64,000 nt of DNA, taken from assembly GCA_036346225.1 (NCBI GenBank), contig JARFIW010000115.1, forward strand, positions 1,240,001-1,304,000. The letters run 5' to 3'. The translations under genes and the position numbers were made by a program. How positions within the stretch are numbered: position 1 is the first letter of the stretch; every line of letters starts with the position of its first letter. The notes beneath the pieces are model-generated. The model saw nothing but the letters and a program-made list of their open reading frames with translations, made no database searches and was not told the origin of the DNA. This DNA comes from Platerodrilus igneus (Eukaryota > Arthropoda > Insecta > Coleoptera > Lycidae). Shown here in pieces: positions 42,041 through 53,500 of this stretch.

Positions 42041-43640
42041 TCCGGTTACAATTTGTGTACTCAAATTTGGTGCCATAAAGTGGAACCCACACAAATTCTT
42101 AAATTAGCTGGTTTTAACTTCGTGAGCCAGCAAAACACAGTCAAAATTGTATAAGTTTGACATTTTATGCAACAATTGTTGTTGGGGCTCGTCACGGTTA
42201 CAATTTGTGTACTCAAAATTGGTACCATAAAGTGGAACCAACACAAATTCTTAAAATTAGCTGGTTTTAACTTCGTGGCCAGCATGAAACACAGTAAAAC
42301 TTGTATAAGTTTGACATTTTACGCAACAATTGTTTGTTAGGGGCTCGATCAGCGAGTTACAATTTGTGTACTCAAATATTAGGTACCATAAAGTGGAACC
42401 CACACAAATTCTTACAATTAGCTGGTTTTAACTTCGTGGTAGCAAAAAACAGCAAAATTTATAAGTTTGACATTTTACGCAACAATTGTTGTAGGGGCTC
42501 ATCACGGTTACAATTTGTGTACTCAAAATTGGTGCCTAAAGTGGAACCCTACACAAATTCTTAAAATTAACTGGTCTTTAACTTCGTGCCAGCACAAAAC
42601 ACAGCAAAATTGTATCAGTTTGACATTTTTACGCAACAATTGTTGTTGGTGTTCATCACGGTTAGAATTTGTGCACTCAAAATTGGTGCCGTAAAGTGGA
42701 ACCCACACAAATTCTTAAAATTAGCTGGCCTTAACTTCGTTCCCAGCACAAAATACAGCAAAATTGTATCAGTTTGACATTTTTACGCAACAATTGTTGT
42801 TGGGGTTCATCACGGTTAGAATTTGTGCATTCAGAATTGGTGCCGTAAAGTGGAACCAGCACAAATTCTTAAAATTAGCTGGTTTTAGCTTCGTGGCCAG
42901 CACAAAACACAGTAAAATTGTATAAGTTTGACGTTTTTATGCAACAATTGTTGTTGGGGCTCGTCGCAGTTACAATTTGTGTACTCAAATTTGGTACCAT
43001 AGAGTGGAACCAATATAAATTCTTAAAATTAGCTGGTTTTAACTTCGTGGCCAGCACAAAACACAGTAAAATTGTATAAGTGTGATATTTTTGCGTAACA
43101 ATTGTTGTTGTAACTCGTCGCGGTTACAATTTGTGTACTCAAAATTGGTACCATAAAGTGGAACCCACACAAATTTTAAAAATTAGTCGGTTTTAACATC
43201 GTGGCTAGCACAAACTACAGCCAAAAGTGTATAAATGACATTTTTACGCAACAATTCTTGTTAGGGCTCGTCACGGTTACACTTTGTGTACTCAAAATTG
43301 GTGCCATAAAGTGGAACCCACACAAATTCTTAAAATTAGCTGGTTTTAACTTCGTTGCCAGAACCAAACACATCAAAATCGTATAGGTTTGACATGTTTA
43401 CTGCAACAATGTTGTAGGGCTCCACAATACGAAGTAACAATTTTTACTCAAATTTGACCTAAAGTCGAACTACACATAATCTAAAATTAGCGGATTTAAC
43501 TTTGCCCAGATAAAACACATTGCATGAAACTAAAATAGTTAGACATTTTACGCAACAATTTTGTAACTCATCGCGTACATTTAAAACAGTTCTAAATTTG
43601 AGTACCTAAAAACGTGAACCTAATTCTGAATTTTCCTACA
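42040..43640. repeat. Satellite A, diverged right edge
   Basis: Monomers resemble the left edge more than the interior (GGCCAGCACAAAACACAGTA tails, GTTGTTGGGGTTCATCACGG). They decay from about 43,390 onward into barely recognisable copies. The last recognisable pieces (GACATTTTACGCAACAATTT near 43,550) stop just before the foldback element at 43,651. Confidence 0.8.
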
Positions 43641-43650
43641 ATGTTGTTCT

Positions 43651-44232
43651 GGTTTTTACAACTTGTTACGTGCCGAATCGGCCTAAAACATTCAAAATTT
43701 AGTTTTAATTTGAGCATTTCGCAAAATTGTTGAAAGCGTGGTTACATTTCCGTCACTTCAAGATTAGTGCGTTTAAAGCGCGAGATTGCGCCGACATAAA
43801 TGTGCTTACAGATGGTAGCTGGATTTCCGAAACGTGTCGTGAACTGGTGACACGAGACAGTGAAGGAATTGTTATCTTTGTGTCTGATCGTGACTTCTTT
43901 CTACTTGTAGAGAGGCGACAGGAAACGCGGTATAAGGAACGATAGTCAGAGATAAGGCAAAGGAACCTACATAACAAAAAAGAAGACACGATAAGACACA
44001 AAGATAACTACATTGGTTCACGTCTCGGTCACCAGTCCCGACGCGTCTCCCGGAAATCCACCACTTTCCTTCTTGGCACATCGCGTCGGCGCAATCTCAC
44101 GCAAACGCACTGTCTGAAGTGACGGAAATACACACACGTCTTTTCAAAATTATTGGCGCAAAAGCCTTACAAATTAAAACTACAATTCGAATTATTTACG
44201 GCCGATTTCGGCACGTAACAACATTGAAAAAC
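43651..44232. mobile_element. Foldback (palindromic) element, copy 1
   Basis: Almost the whole segment is one imperfect inverted repeat with arms of about 250 bp and a short unpaired centre near 43,905-43,975. Paired blocks include TTGTTACGTGCCGAA (left, about 43,664) with its complement TTTCGGCACGTAACAA (about 44,206-44,221); ATTTCCGTCACTTC at 43,746-43,759 with GAAGTGACGGAAAT at 44,116-44,129; GAGATTGCGCCGAC with GTCGGCGCAATCTC; GGATTTCCG with CGGAAATCC; and GTTATCTTTGTGTC near 43,870 with GACACAAAGATAAC near 43,995. It codes for nothing recognisable. It has the form of a non-autonomous foldback or MITE-like DNA element. No clear target-site duplication was found. It lies between the MED27 3' end and the satellite. 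Confidence 0.8.
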
Positions 44233-44387
44233 TAAAATGGCGATAATCCCTCAACTTTGGCTTACGTTGATGCCATGTACCATGCACAACCGTTTAACAT
44301 CCAAAACACAATAACAAACACATAATTTATTACTTAACAACTAAATAGCCTAACAAATACACATTCTAACTTAAAAATAACCTAGTA
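44233..44387 (-). terminator. MED27: MED27 3' UTR with poly(A) signal
   Basis: On the minus strand an AATAAA hexamer lies at 44,331-44,326, 57 nt after the stop codon, in A+T-rich sequence. The foldback element begins about 95 bp further on, so the transcript probably ends at or just inside that element. Confidence 0.6.
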
Positions 44388-44519
44388 TCATTTACACTCC
44401 TCATGATAAGCTTCGAGCATCCGGAAGTCTCTCCACGTTGGTGGTAGGTTATTGTTTAAATGGTTTCCACAGCGTTTGCACGGGCTGCTGAACAGACTGT
44501 TGTAACTGTGAAACCAATG
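44388..44519 (-). CDS. MED27: MED27 terminal coding exon 6
   Basis: Residues 253-295 and the stop TGA (44,388-44,390). It encodes HWFHSYNSLFSSPCKRCGNH and then LPPTWRDFRMLEAYHEECK. CKRC and HEEC carry the family's C-terminal Cys/His residues, which I infer bind a metal. The exon is too short for its frame to stand out alone and was found by extending the family match from exon 5. Confidence 0.95.
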   Translation of the reverse strand, partial: HWFHSYNSLFSSPCKRCGNHLNNNLPPTWRDFRMLEAYHEECK

Positions 44520-47500
44520 CTAAAAAATTCTCCAATTAAAACGTCAGAAAATAAAAGATGGTAAAGTCGTTAGCGCAAAGGGTACACGAAAATAAAGTGA
44601 CTTGCATGTGGTGGCATAAAAAGGTTAGTGTTGTACGATGCAATCGTGAAAAATAGGCATGTGTAGATCACGCGACCGGTGTTATATATAATAATTTCTT
44701 CGTCGATGTAGCGTAAACATTTTCTAAAGTACACGAACGACCAAGCGTTTCCTCAGGATTTAAAATTTGTAGACGTCTATTGAGTACGTTGTTTTACCCG
44801 AAAACATGCTTGCTAAAGCTCTCACTGCATCCGTTCGCAGTAAAGTAGAAATATGACTTTCGAAAAGTGATTTCGTTATTCCGTTATCGCCCGCAATAAA
44901 CCCCGTGCCTTACGATAAATTGTCGTTCAAATGAGTTTTACTACAAAGGAATCAAAACAAATTAAATCGACGTCAGCGACCTCATTCAATGCAATAATTA
45001 ACGAAACTGACGCAAATTAGCTAGATGACATCACGAGTTTACATTTCATTTCCGCATTCGACGTCCTTAGATTAAAAAAATATACTAACGCTACACAATC
45101 TCATAATCTAACCTATACTTACACATAATTAAATTTTACATACCATGAACGATCGAACTGCAAGTTCCGGCATTGTTAACGAATGGAAATGACACATTGC
45201 CGCACGACAATTTTCCGTGACCTTACGGAACACTTTATGCCTTGAATTCGTCCAGAGATCGGTCGATTCGGAAGGTGCTTTTACAACAACCCATTCGATA
45301 ATAAGTCCTTTGAATGCTATTATTGCCTTTAATATACGACCCAATGTTACCTAAAAAATGTTTATTAGTTTCAAACAATTGTGGGTAGTCGACGTTACAT
45401 AATGCATAAAGCTTCACAGCTGTTGTCGTTACTTAAAATATTTTTATTTAGTTTTAAAAAGATTGGTGATACTGGTGATAGTGGGTGCACGTTGACTGTC
45501 TCGACAAAAATATACTGTACGTATCAGACGACAGCAGTAGCTGTTACCTCAAGTACTGTTAATAAGTTCCAAACAATTGTTAGTACTAATAATACCGACG
45601 TTAGTTGTTTCAACAAAACAGACAGATGTTACATGCCAAAAATTGGAATTGCACACTTTTTAATTTGTGAGCGAATTCGCGCCAATATTTTTAAAAAATA
45701 GACTTGTGCATTTCCGTCACTTCGGACAGTTGCGTCGGCGCAAGAGAATGCGCAGACGTGGAGTGAGGAAGTAAGGACGCGGTTTCCGACACGACGGGGA
45801 ATTAGCCAACGAGATGTCAAACAGTGTGTCGTTTTTTCTTGTCTTTTCTCTTAGAATGTAGGTTCCTCTATCGTACCTCTTATCGTTCCTTCCCTGGTTG
45901 ATCCTTATCATGCCGCTACAGAAAGAACAGGGAAGATAAAGCAATCTGGCTTTAACAAAGGCGTAGCCCGACCCACGCCCAAAATGAAGAGGAGTATGGC
46001 TCCTGCGCAAGAATAACCGCAAAGTCGTGAAGAGTTCCACATTTTAAGTGAGTACATTTTATCTTTTCCTTAAAGGCGCCTCTTGTATCACAACAAAAAT
46101 TTTTGGTATGTGATACAATTTGAGACGCAATTATGACGTAATAGCTTTATTGTGCAATATTATGTACGTTTTAGTATGAATTGCCAAATGTCGTAGTGGC
46201 TCTGACACGCGCACGCGGGACTATAACGGTTATACCTTAGACTACAACACAGAAGACAAAACTTCACAGACGTTACTATTACTTAACATATTGTTATTTA
46301 GTTTCAAACACTAAGTAATACTAATGATAGTCGATGTTGGCTGTCTCGACACGACAAAGCTTCGCAGCCGTTGATGTTCCTTAAACTATCGTCACTTAAT
46401 TTCAAACAGTTGGTAATACTGACGATAGTAGACATTGGCTGCCTCGAAAAACAAAAAAGAGCGAAGCTTTGCAAGTCATCGATTTCAAATAGTTAAATGT
46501 CTCGACAACGCAGACAAAAACAAAGTTTCAGAGCCATCGTTGTTACCTAAAATATCGTCACTTAGTCTCAAAACAGTTGGTAATAATAACGATAGTCGGC
46601 ATTCGCGGCTTCGAAAAACAAAGAATAGCGAAGCTTCGCAGTTATCGCCTTCAAATAGTTAACAATACGGTGGTTGTCTCGAGAATACAGACAAAAGACA
46701 AAGCTTTGCAGTCGTTATTACCTAAAATATCGTCACTTGGTTTCAAAATAGTTTGTAATACTAACAATAGTTGGCATCGGCTAACGGGGGTACAAACACA
46801 CTAAGGGGTACAAACAACTCCAAAACAGCGCCCGCGTGCGCATTTAAAATATCTCCTTAAATGGCAGAGTTAGATGTCACCCCTATTTTGAAAATTCGGT
46901 ACAAACACCCCTTAGGGGCACAAACGCAACTGGTTGTGGTACAAACGGGTACAAACGATTACGAAACAGCATCCGCTTGCGCATTTAAGATATCTCTAAG
47001 TATGGCATAGTTAGGTATTACCCCTATTTCGAAAATTCGCTACAAACACCCTCTTAAGGGTACAAACGAAACTAGCGGTGGTACATACGGGTACAAACGA
47101 TTTCAAAACAGCACCTGCTTGCGGATTTAAGATATCTCTAAAAATGGCGGAGTTAGGTGTTGCCTCTATTTTAGAAATTCGGTACAAGCACCCCCTTACG
47201 GGGCACAAACGAAACTGTTAGTGGTGCAAACGGATACATACGATTACGAACTAGCACCCGCTTGTGCATTTAAGATATCTTTAAGAATGGCGAAGTTAGG
47301 TGTTACCCCTATTTTGAAAAATCGGTACCAACACCCCCTTAAGGGTACAAACTAAACTGCCGGTGGTACAAACAGGTACACACGATCACAAAACAGCACC
47401 CACTTGCGCATTTAAGATATCTCTAAACATTGCGGAGTTAGGTGTCACCCCTATTTTCAAAATTTGGTACAAACACCTCCTTCCTTAAGGGAACAAACAA

Positions 47501-50500
47501 ACTGGCGGTGGTACAAACGGGCACAAACGATTTCGAAACAGCACCTGCTTGCGGATTTAAGATATCTCTAAAAATGGCGGAGTTAGGTGTTGCCTCTATT
47601 TTAGAAATTCGGTACAAACACCCCCTTACGGGGTACAATCGAAACTGGTAGTGGTACAAACGGATACAAACGATTACGAACTAGCACCCGCTTGTGCATT
47701 TAAGATATCTTTAAAAATGGCGGAGTTAGGTGTTACCCCTATTTTGAAAAATCGGTACTAACACCCCCTTAAGGGTACAAACTAAACCGGCGGTGGTACA
47801 AACAGGTACACACGATCACGAAACAGCACCCACTTGCGCATTTAAGATATCTCTAAACATTGTGGAGTTAGGTGTCACCCCTATTTTCAAAATTCGGTAC
47901 AAACACCTCCTTCCTTAAGGGTACAAACAAAACTGGCGGTGGTACAAACGGGTACAAACGATTTCGAAACAGCACCTGCTTGCGGATTTAAGATATCTCT
48001 AAAAATGGCGGAGTTAGGTGTTGCCTCTATTTTAGAAATTCGGTACAAACACCCCCTTACGGGGTACAATCGAAACTGGTAGTGGTACAAACGGATAGAA
48101 ACGATTACGAACTAGCACCCGCTAGTGCATTTAAGATATCTTTAAAAATGGCGTAGTTACGTGTTACCCTATTTTGAAAAATCTGTACCAACACCCCTTA
48201 AGGGTACAAACTAAACTGGCAGTGGTGCAAACGGGTACACACGATTACGAAACAGCACCCGCTTGCGCATTTAAGATATCTCTAAACATTGTGGAGTTAG
48301 GTGTCACCCCTATTTTCAAAATTCGGTACAAACACCTCCTTCCTTAAGGGTACAAACAAAACTGGCGGTGGTACAAACGGGTACAAACGATTTCGAAACA
48401 GCACCTGCTTGCGGATTTAAGATATCTCTAAAAATGGCGGAGTTAGGTGTTGCCTCTATTTTAGAAATTCGGTACAAACACCCCCTTACGGGGTACAATC
48501 GAAACTGGTAGTGGTACAAACGGATAGAAACGATTACGAACTAGCACCCGCTAGTGCATTTAAGATATCTTTAAAAATGGCGTAGTTACGTGTTACCCCT
48601 ATTTTGAAAAATCTGTACCAACACCCCTTAAGGGTACAAACTAAACTGGCAGTGGTGCAAACGGGTACACACGATTACGAAACAGCACCCGCTTGCGCAT
48701 TTAAGATATCTCTAAACATTGCGGAGTTAGGTGTCACCCCTATTTTCAAAATTTGGCACAAACATCTACTTAAGGGTACGAACAAAATTGGCGGTGGTAC
48801 AAACGGGTACAAACGATGCTTAATCGAATGACGTTTAGAAAATTTCTGTATCTCAAATCGGTGCGATATGTTTCCTCTTGTGAACTTCGTACAAACACTT
48901 AGAGGTACAACGAAACTGATAGTGGTACAAACGGTACAAACATTAACTAGCACCGTATGCATTTGAAAATATCTTTACAAATGGCGCTAGTTACTGTCAC
49001 GTCGTTATTATCTAAAATATCGTCACTTAGTCTCAAACAGTTGGTAATACTAACAATACTTCGGCATTGGCTGCCTCGAACAACAAAGAAGAGCGAAGCT
49101 TCGCAGCTGTGGCTTTCAAATAGTTGGCAATACAAATTATAGTCAACGTCGATTGTTTCGAGAACATAAACAAAAGACAAAGCTTTGCAGTCGTTGCTGT
49201 TACCTAAATTATCGTCATTTAGTCTCAAACAGTTGGTAATACTAAACTAACGATAGTTGGCATCGGCTGCCTCGAAAAACAAAGAAGAGCGATGCTACGC
49301 AATCATGGATTTCAAATTGTTGGAAATACTAATTATGGTCAGTGTTGGCTGTCTCGACAACACACACAAAAAACAAAGCTTCACAGCGATCGTTATTACT
49401 TAAAATATCGTCACTTGATCTCAAACAGTTGGTAATACTAACGTTAGTCTGCATTGGCTGCCTCGAAAAACAAAGAAGAGCGATGCTTCGCAGTCATGGC
49501 TTTCAAAAACTTGGCAATACATTATAGTCGACGTCGATTTTCTCGACAATACAAACAAAAGACAAAACTTCGCAGTCGTTGCTGTTACCTAAAATATCGT
49601 CACTTGATCTCAAATAGTTCGTAATACTAACAATAGTTGGCATCGGCTGCCTCGAACAACAAAGAAGAGCGAAGCTTCATAGTAAAGGCTTTCAAATAGT
49701 TGGAAATACTAATTATAGTCAACGTCGATTGTCTCGACAACACAGACAAAAGACAGAGCTTTGCAGCGATCATTACTACCTAAAATATCGTCACTTAGTC
49801 TCAAACAGTAAATAACCGACGTTGGCTGTCTCGACAAGCATAAACTACCACACAGCAAAAAACCAAGCTTTGCATGTTAGAGATGTACTTAAATTTATTC
49901 ATCACCCTGACAAGGAGATGGCAAATAATTGTTCATATTTATTTAAATTCAAAACAAGACAAGATCTGGAATAATTAAACTTCTTTCGTTTTGAAATGGT
50001 AATCCATTTCTTCGAGGTCGTTCTTGATCGTGTTCACACTGAATTTCTACTTAACCTTTTGTTCTGTCTCTAAATGCTCACTTCACTATAGCATTCGAAA
50101 TCTCAGCGAGGTGTTAATGAGAAATTAGTATGCGTAAAATTCAGCTCGCTTGTCCAAGATAAAATACGTTTTATTTTTCGCAAATTTGACATCCTAATCC
50201 TACATTTTCTTGTTTTATAAATTATCTGGCACTCCTCTGGCTGTAAAGGCAAAATAACGACAAGTTGTATATTAGAAAAACCTAATTCAACATAAATATT
50301 TATTATTCCGGGTTGGGACCGTGTCATTTTATAAACTAAGGTCGACATTTCGCCCACAAGTGGTCCCAACCCGGAACCATAAATATTTATAATGACTCCG
50401 GCCGTGAAAGCCTCCGACAATATCAACCTAATTCAACGTTGCTTGTTTTCGAAAATTGTAAAGAATGTAATTGCATTTCAACTGTTTGCTTCTACGTTGA

Positions 50501-53500
50501 TAGGGCTGCAGTTGATAACGAGAGTAAATCCTGGATTCTCTTTTGTTTTACAATATTTTCCACCGTTTTTGAAGTCACTTACAATTAATCCGTTATAAGA
50601 ACAGAGTAACAACGGGTACTTATACTAGAAATACCTGATTGAACGTTGTTTGTGTTTACTTCTACGTTGCTAGGGCTCTAGTTGATTACAAGAATAAATC
50701 CTGGAGTTTGCTTTGTTTTACAATTTCATCAAGCATTTTTGAAACCACCTTCGGTTAATCTGGTAGAAAGAGAAGACAACGACAAGCGTGCACTTTAGAA
50801 AAACTGACTTCAACGTTGTTTATTTTCAAACGCTGTAAAGAACGTAATTGTTACTCAACCGTTTCCTTCTACGTTGATAGGGCTCAGGTTCATTACAAGA
50901 ATAATTCCTGGACTTTCTTTTGTTTTAAAAATTTAATCTGCATTTTTCAAAGCCACCTTCAGTCAAACTTGTGGAAGGAGAAGGCAACGACAAGTGTGTA
51001 CCTTAGAAAAACCGACTTCAACAACGTTTATTTTTAATCGCTTTAAAGCACATACTTGTATTTCAACCGTTTGCTTCTTTCGATAGGGTTCCGGTTGATT
51101 ACAAGAATAAATCTTGGATTTTTCTCTTGTTTTACAATTTTAATCAGCACTTTTAAAGGCACCTTCAGTTAATATGTTAAAAGAAGGCAACAACAAACGT
51201 GTACTTTAGAAAAACCGACGTCCATGTTGTTTATTTTCAAATGTTATAAAGAACATAATCGTATTTTAATATTTACTTCTACATCGTTGGGGCTTTGGTT
51301 GATTAAAAGAATAAATTCTGGATTTTCTTTTGTTTTACAATTTCAACCAGCCCTTCTTGAAGCCACCTTCAGTTAATTTGGTAGAAGGTGAAGACAACAA
51401 CAGATGCGTATTTTAGAAAACCTACTTCAACGTTGGTTATTTGCAAATGCTGTAGAGAACGTAATCGTATTTCTACGGTTTGCTTCTACGCTGCTACACC
51501 TCCGGTTGATTACAAGAATATATCCTGGATTTTCTTTTGTTTTACAATTTAATCAGCACTTTTTGAAGACACCTTCAGTTAATTTGATAGAAGGAGAAGG
51601 CAACAACAAGTATGTACTTTAGAAAAACCTACTTCAATATTGTTTATTTTCAAACGATGTAAACAACATAATCGTACTTCAACTGTTTGCTTTTAAGTTG
51701 CTACGGCTCCGGTTAATTACAAGAATAAATCCTAATTTTCTTATAGTTTATAATTTTAATCAGCCCTTTTTGAAGACACCTTCAGTTAATTTGGTAGAAG
51801 GATAAGGCAACTCAAGTGTAGACTTTAGAAAAACCTACTTCAACGTTAATTATTTTCAAACGCTGTATGCTTCTACATTGCTATGGTTCTGGTTGATTAC
51901 AAGAACTAATCCTGAATTTTCGTTTGTTTCACAATTTAATCAGCACTTTTTGAAGACACCTTCAGTTAATCTGGTGAAAGGAGAAGGCTATGACAAGTAT
52001 CTACTTTAGAACAATCGACTTCAATGTTGTTTATTTTCAAACGCTGTAAAGAACAATCGTATTTCAACTGCTTGATTCTACGTTGTTAGGGCTCTGGTTG
52101 AATACAAGAATAAATCCTGAATTTTCTTTTGTTTTACAATTTTAATCAGCACTTTTTGAAGATACCTTCCGTTAATGTGGCGGAAGGAGAAGGCAACGAC
52201 AAGTGTGCATTAGAAAAACCGACTTCATCATTGTTTATTTTTAAACGCTGTAAAGAATGTAATCGTATTTCAACTGTTTCCTTCTACATTGCAATGGCTT
52301 TGGTTGATTACACAAATAAATTCTGTTTTTTTGTTTTACAATTTTAATCAGTACTCTTTGAAGACACCTTCAGTTAATCTGGTGGAAGGAAAAGGTAAAG
52401 ACAAGTATGTGTTTTAGAAAAACCCACTTCAACATTGTTTATTTTCAAATGCAGTACGTAATCATATTACAACCGTTTGCTTTTACATTGCTAGGGCTAA
52501 AGTTGATTACAGGAATAAATCCTAGATTTTCTTTTGTTTTACAATAATATCTAAGGCTTTTTGAAACCACTTTCGACTAATCTGGTATGCATATTAGAAT
52601 AATCTACTTCAACATTATAAAGAAGATAATTGGATTTCAACCGTTTTGCTTCGTTGATAGAGCTCTAGCTGATTTTGAGATTAAATGCTGGATTTTTTAA
52701 TGCTTTTTGAAACAGTTTCAGTTACTTCGGCACAAGAACAGAGTACAACAGATACGTACACAGAAAAACCTAATTGAAAATTGTTCGTTCCACATGATGT
52801 AGGAAAGTAATTGCATCTTAACTGTTTGCTTTTACGTTGATAGGGCTATATAAATCTGGTGTTAGGTCAAGGCAGTGTCAGATTTGTCCATTAGAAAAAC
52901 TTAATTCAAACGATGTAAAGAACGTAATCGTATTTCAACCGTTTGCTTCTACGTTGACAGAGGTTTGGTCGATTATAAAAATAAATGCTAGATTTTTGTT
53001 TTACAATATATTCTAGTGCTTTTTGAAGTTACCTTCAGTTAATTTAGTGCAAGGATAATGTTCGTGCCGCAATAGAGGCTCCAAATATCTATGAGCTGAA
53101 TGATGCTGGTAACTTTTGAGTTTTGTCTCGACTTCCTGTTCTAAGTTACAGCCTACACTGCGAGATTGTAATTGTACAATCGCATCTTTTTTACGACATG
53201 AAACAACAAAAACAAAAGAAAACAACACTTAATGTCAGTACGAACAATTACAGTTTTAGTTTTGCTACTAATTTGCAGTTAATTTGTGGTACTTGGGTTT
53301 ATAAGAGGTTCAACGTTCGTGCTTCGCTTAAGATTACTGAACTGTTTATTGATTGATGGCTGTCGCGTACCTTTGAGCGGTTTATTCCTACGCTTGTAGT
53401 TATTTGTTGTGGCTCAATTTTTCCACAATATTGAAGGTCACACTCATGGATAACGTATCACCACTTTGGTGAATACTATATTACCACATCCCCAGACGAA

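Larger units (their letters stand above)
700..43640. repeat. Satellite family A: ~151-154 bp tandem array with higher-order structure
   Basis: A continuous head-to-tail array of about 280 monomers. A typical monomer reads TTTGACATTTTACGCAACAA, then TTGTTGTAGGGCTC, TCGCGGTTACAATTTGTG, TACTCAAATTTGGTACC, ATAAAGTGGAACC, CACACAAATTCTTA, AATTAGCTGGTTTTAACTTC and a variable tail. Spacing measured from the TTTGAC anchor at 2515, 2667, 2818, 2972 and 3126 gives 152, 151, 154 and 154 bp. Four tails define monomer types: a (GACCAGCATGAAACACAGTA), b (GGCCAGCATAAAACACAGCA), c (GGTCAGCATAAAACAGC) and d (GAGCTAGCACAAAACACATC, followed by GTGATAATTTG in place of GTTACAATTTG). The array is A+T-rich, has no flanking transposon ends I can see, and lies beyond the 3' end of MED27. 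It has the form of a centromeric or heterochromatic satellite, but location in the chromosome cannot be read from sequence. Confidence 0.96.

Noticed and set aside
700..43640. CENP-B box in the satellite monomer
   Set aside because: The TTCG in AACTTCGTG is not followed by the spaced A and CGGG core of the box in any monomer type examined.
43727..44081. Overlapping 69-82 codon frames at the satellite/gene boundary
   Set aside because: They lie within the palindromic foldback element, whose symmetry produces mirrored frames on both strands.
45381..45701. 106-codon plus-strand frame in MED27 intron 4
   Set aside because: It crosses from family C repeats into foldback copy 2, two unrelated repeats, so it has no coherent coding origin.
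53013..53356. 71- and 77-codon frames on opposite strands within the family D island
   Set aside because: They overlap each other, lack splice signals or family resemblance, and one runs into D-unit sequence.
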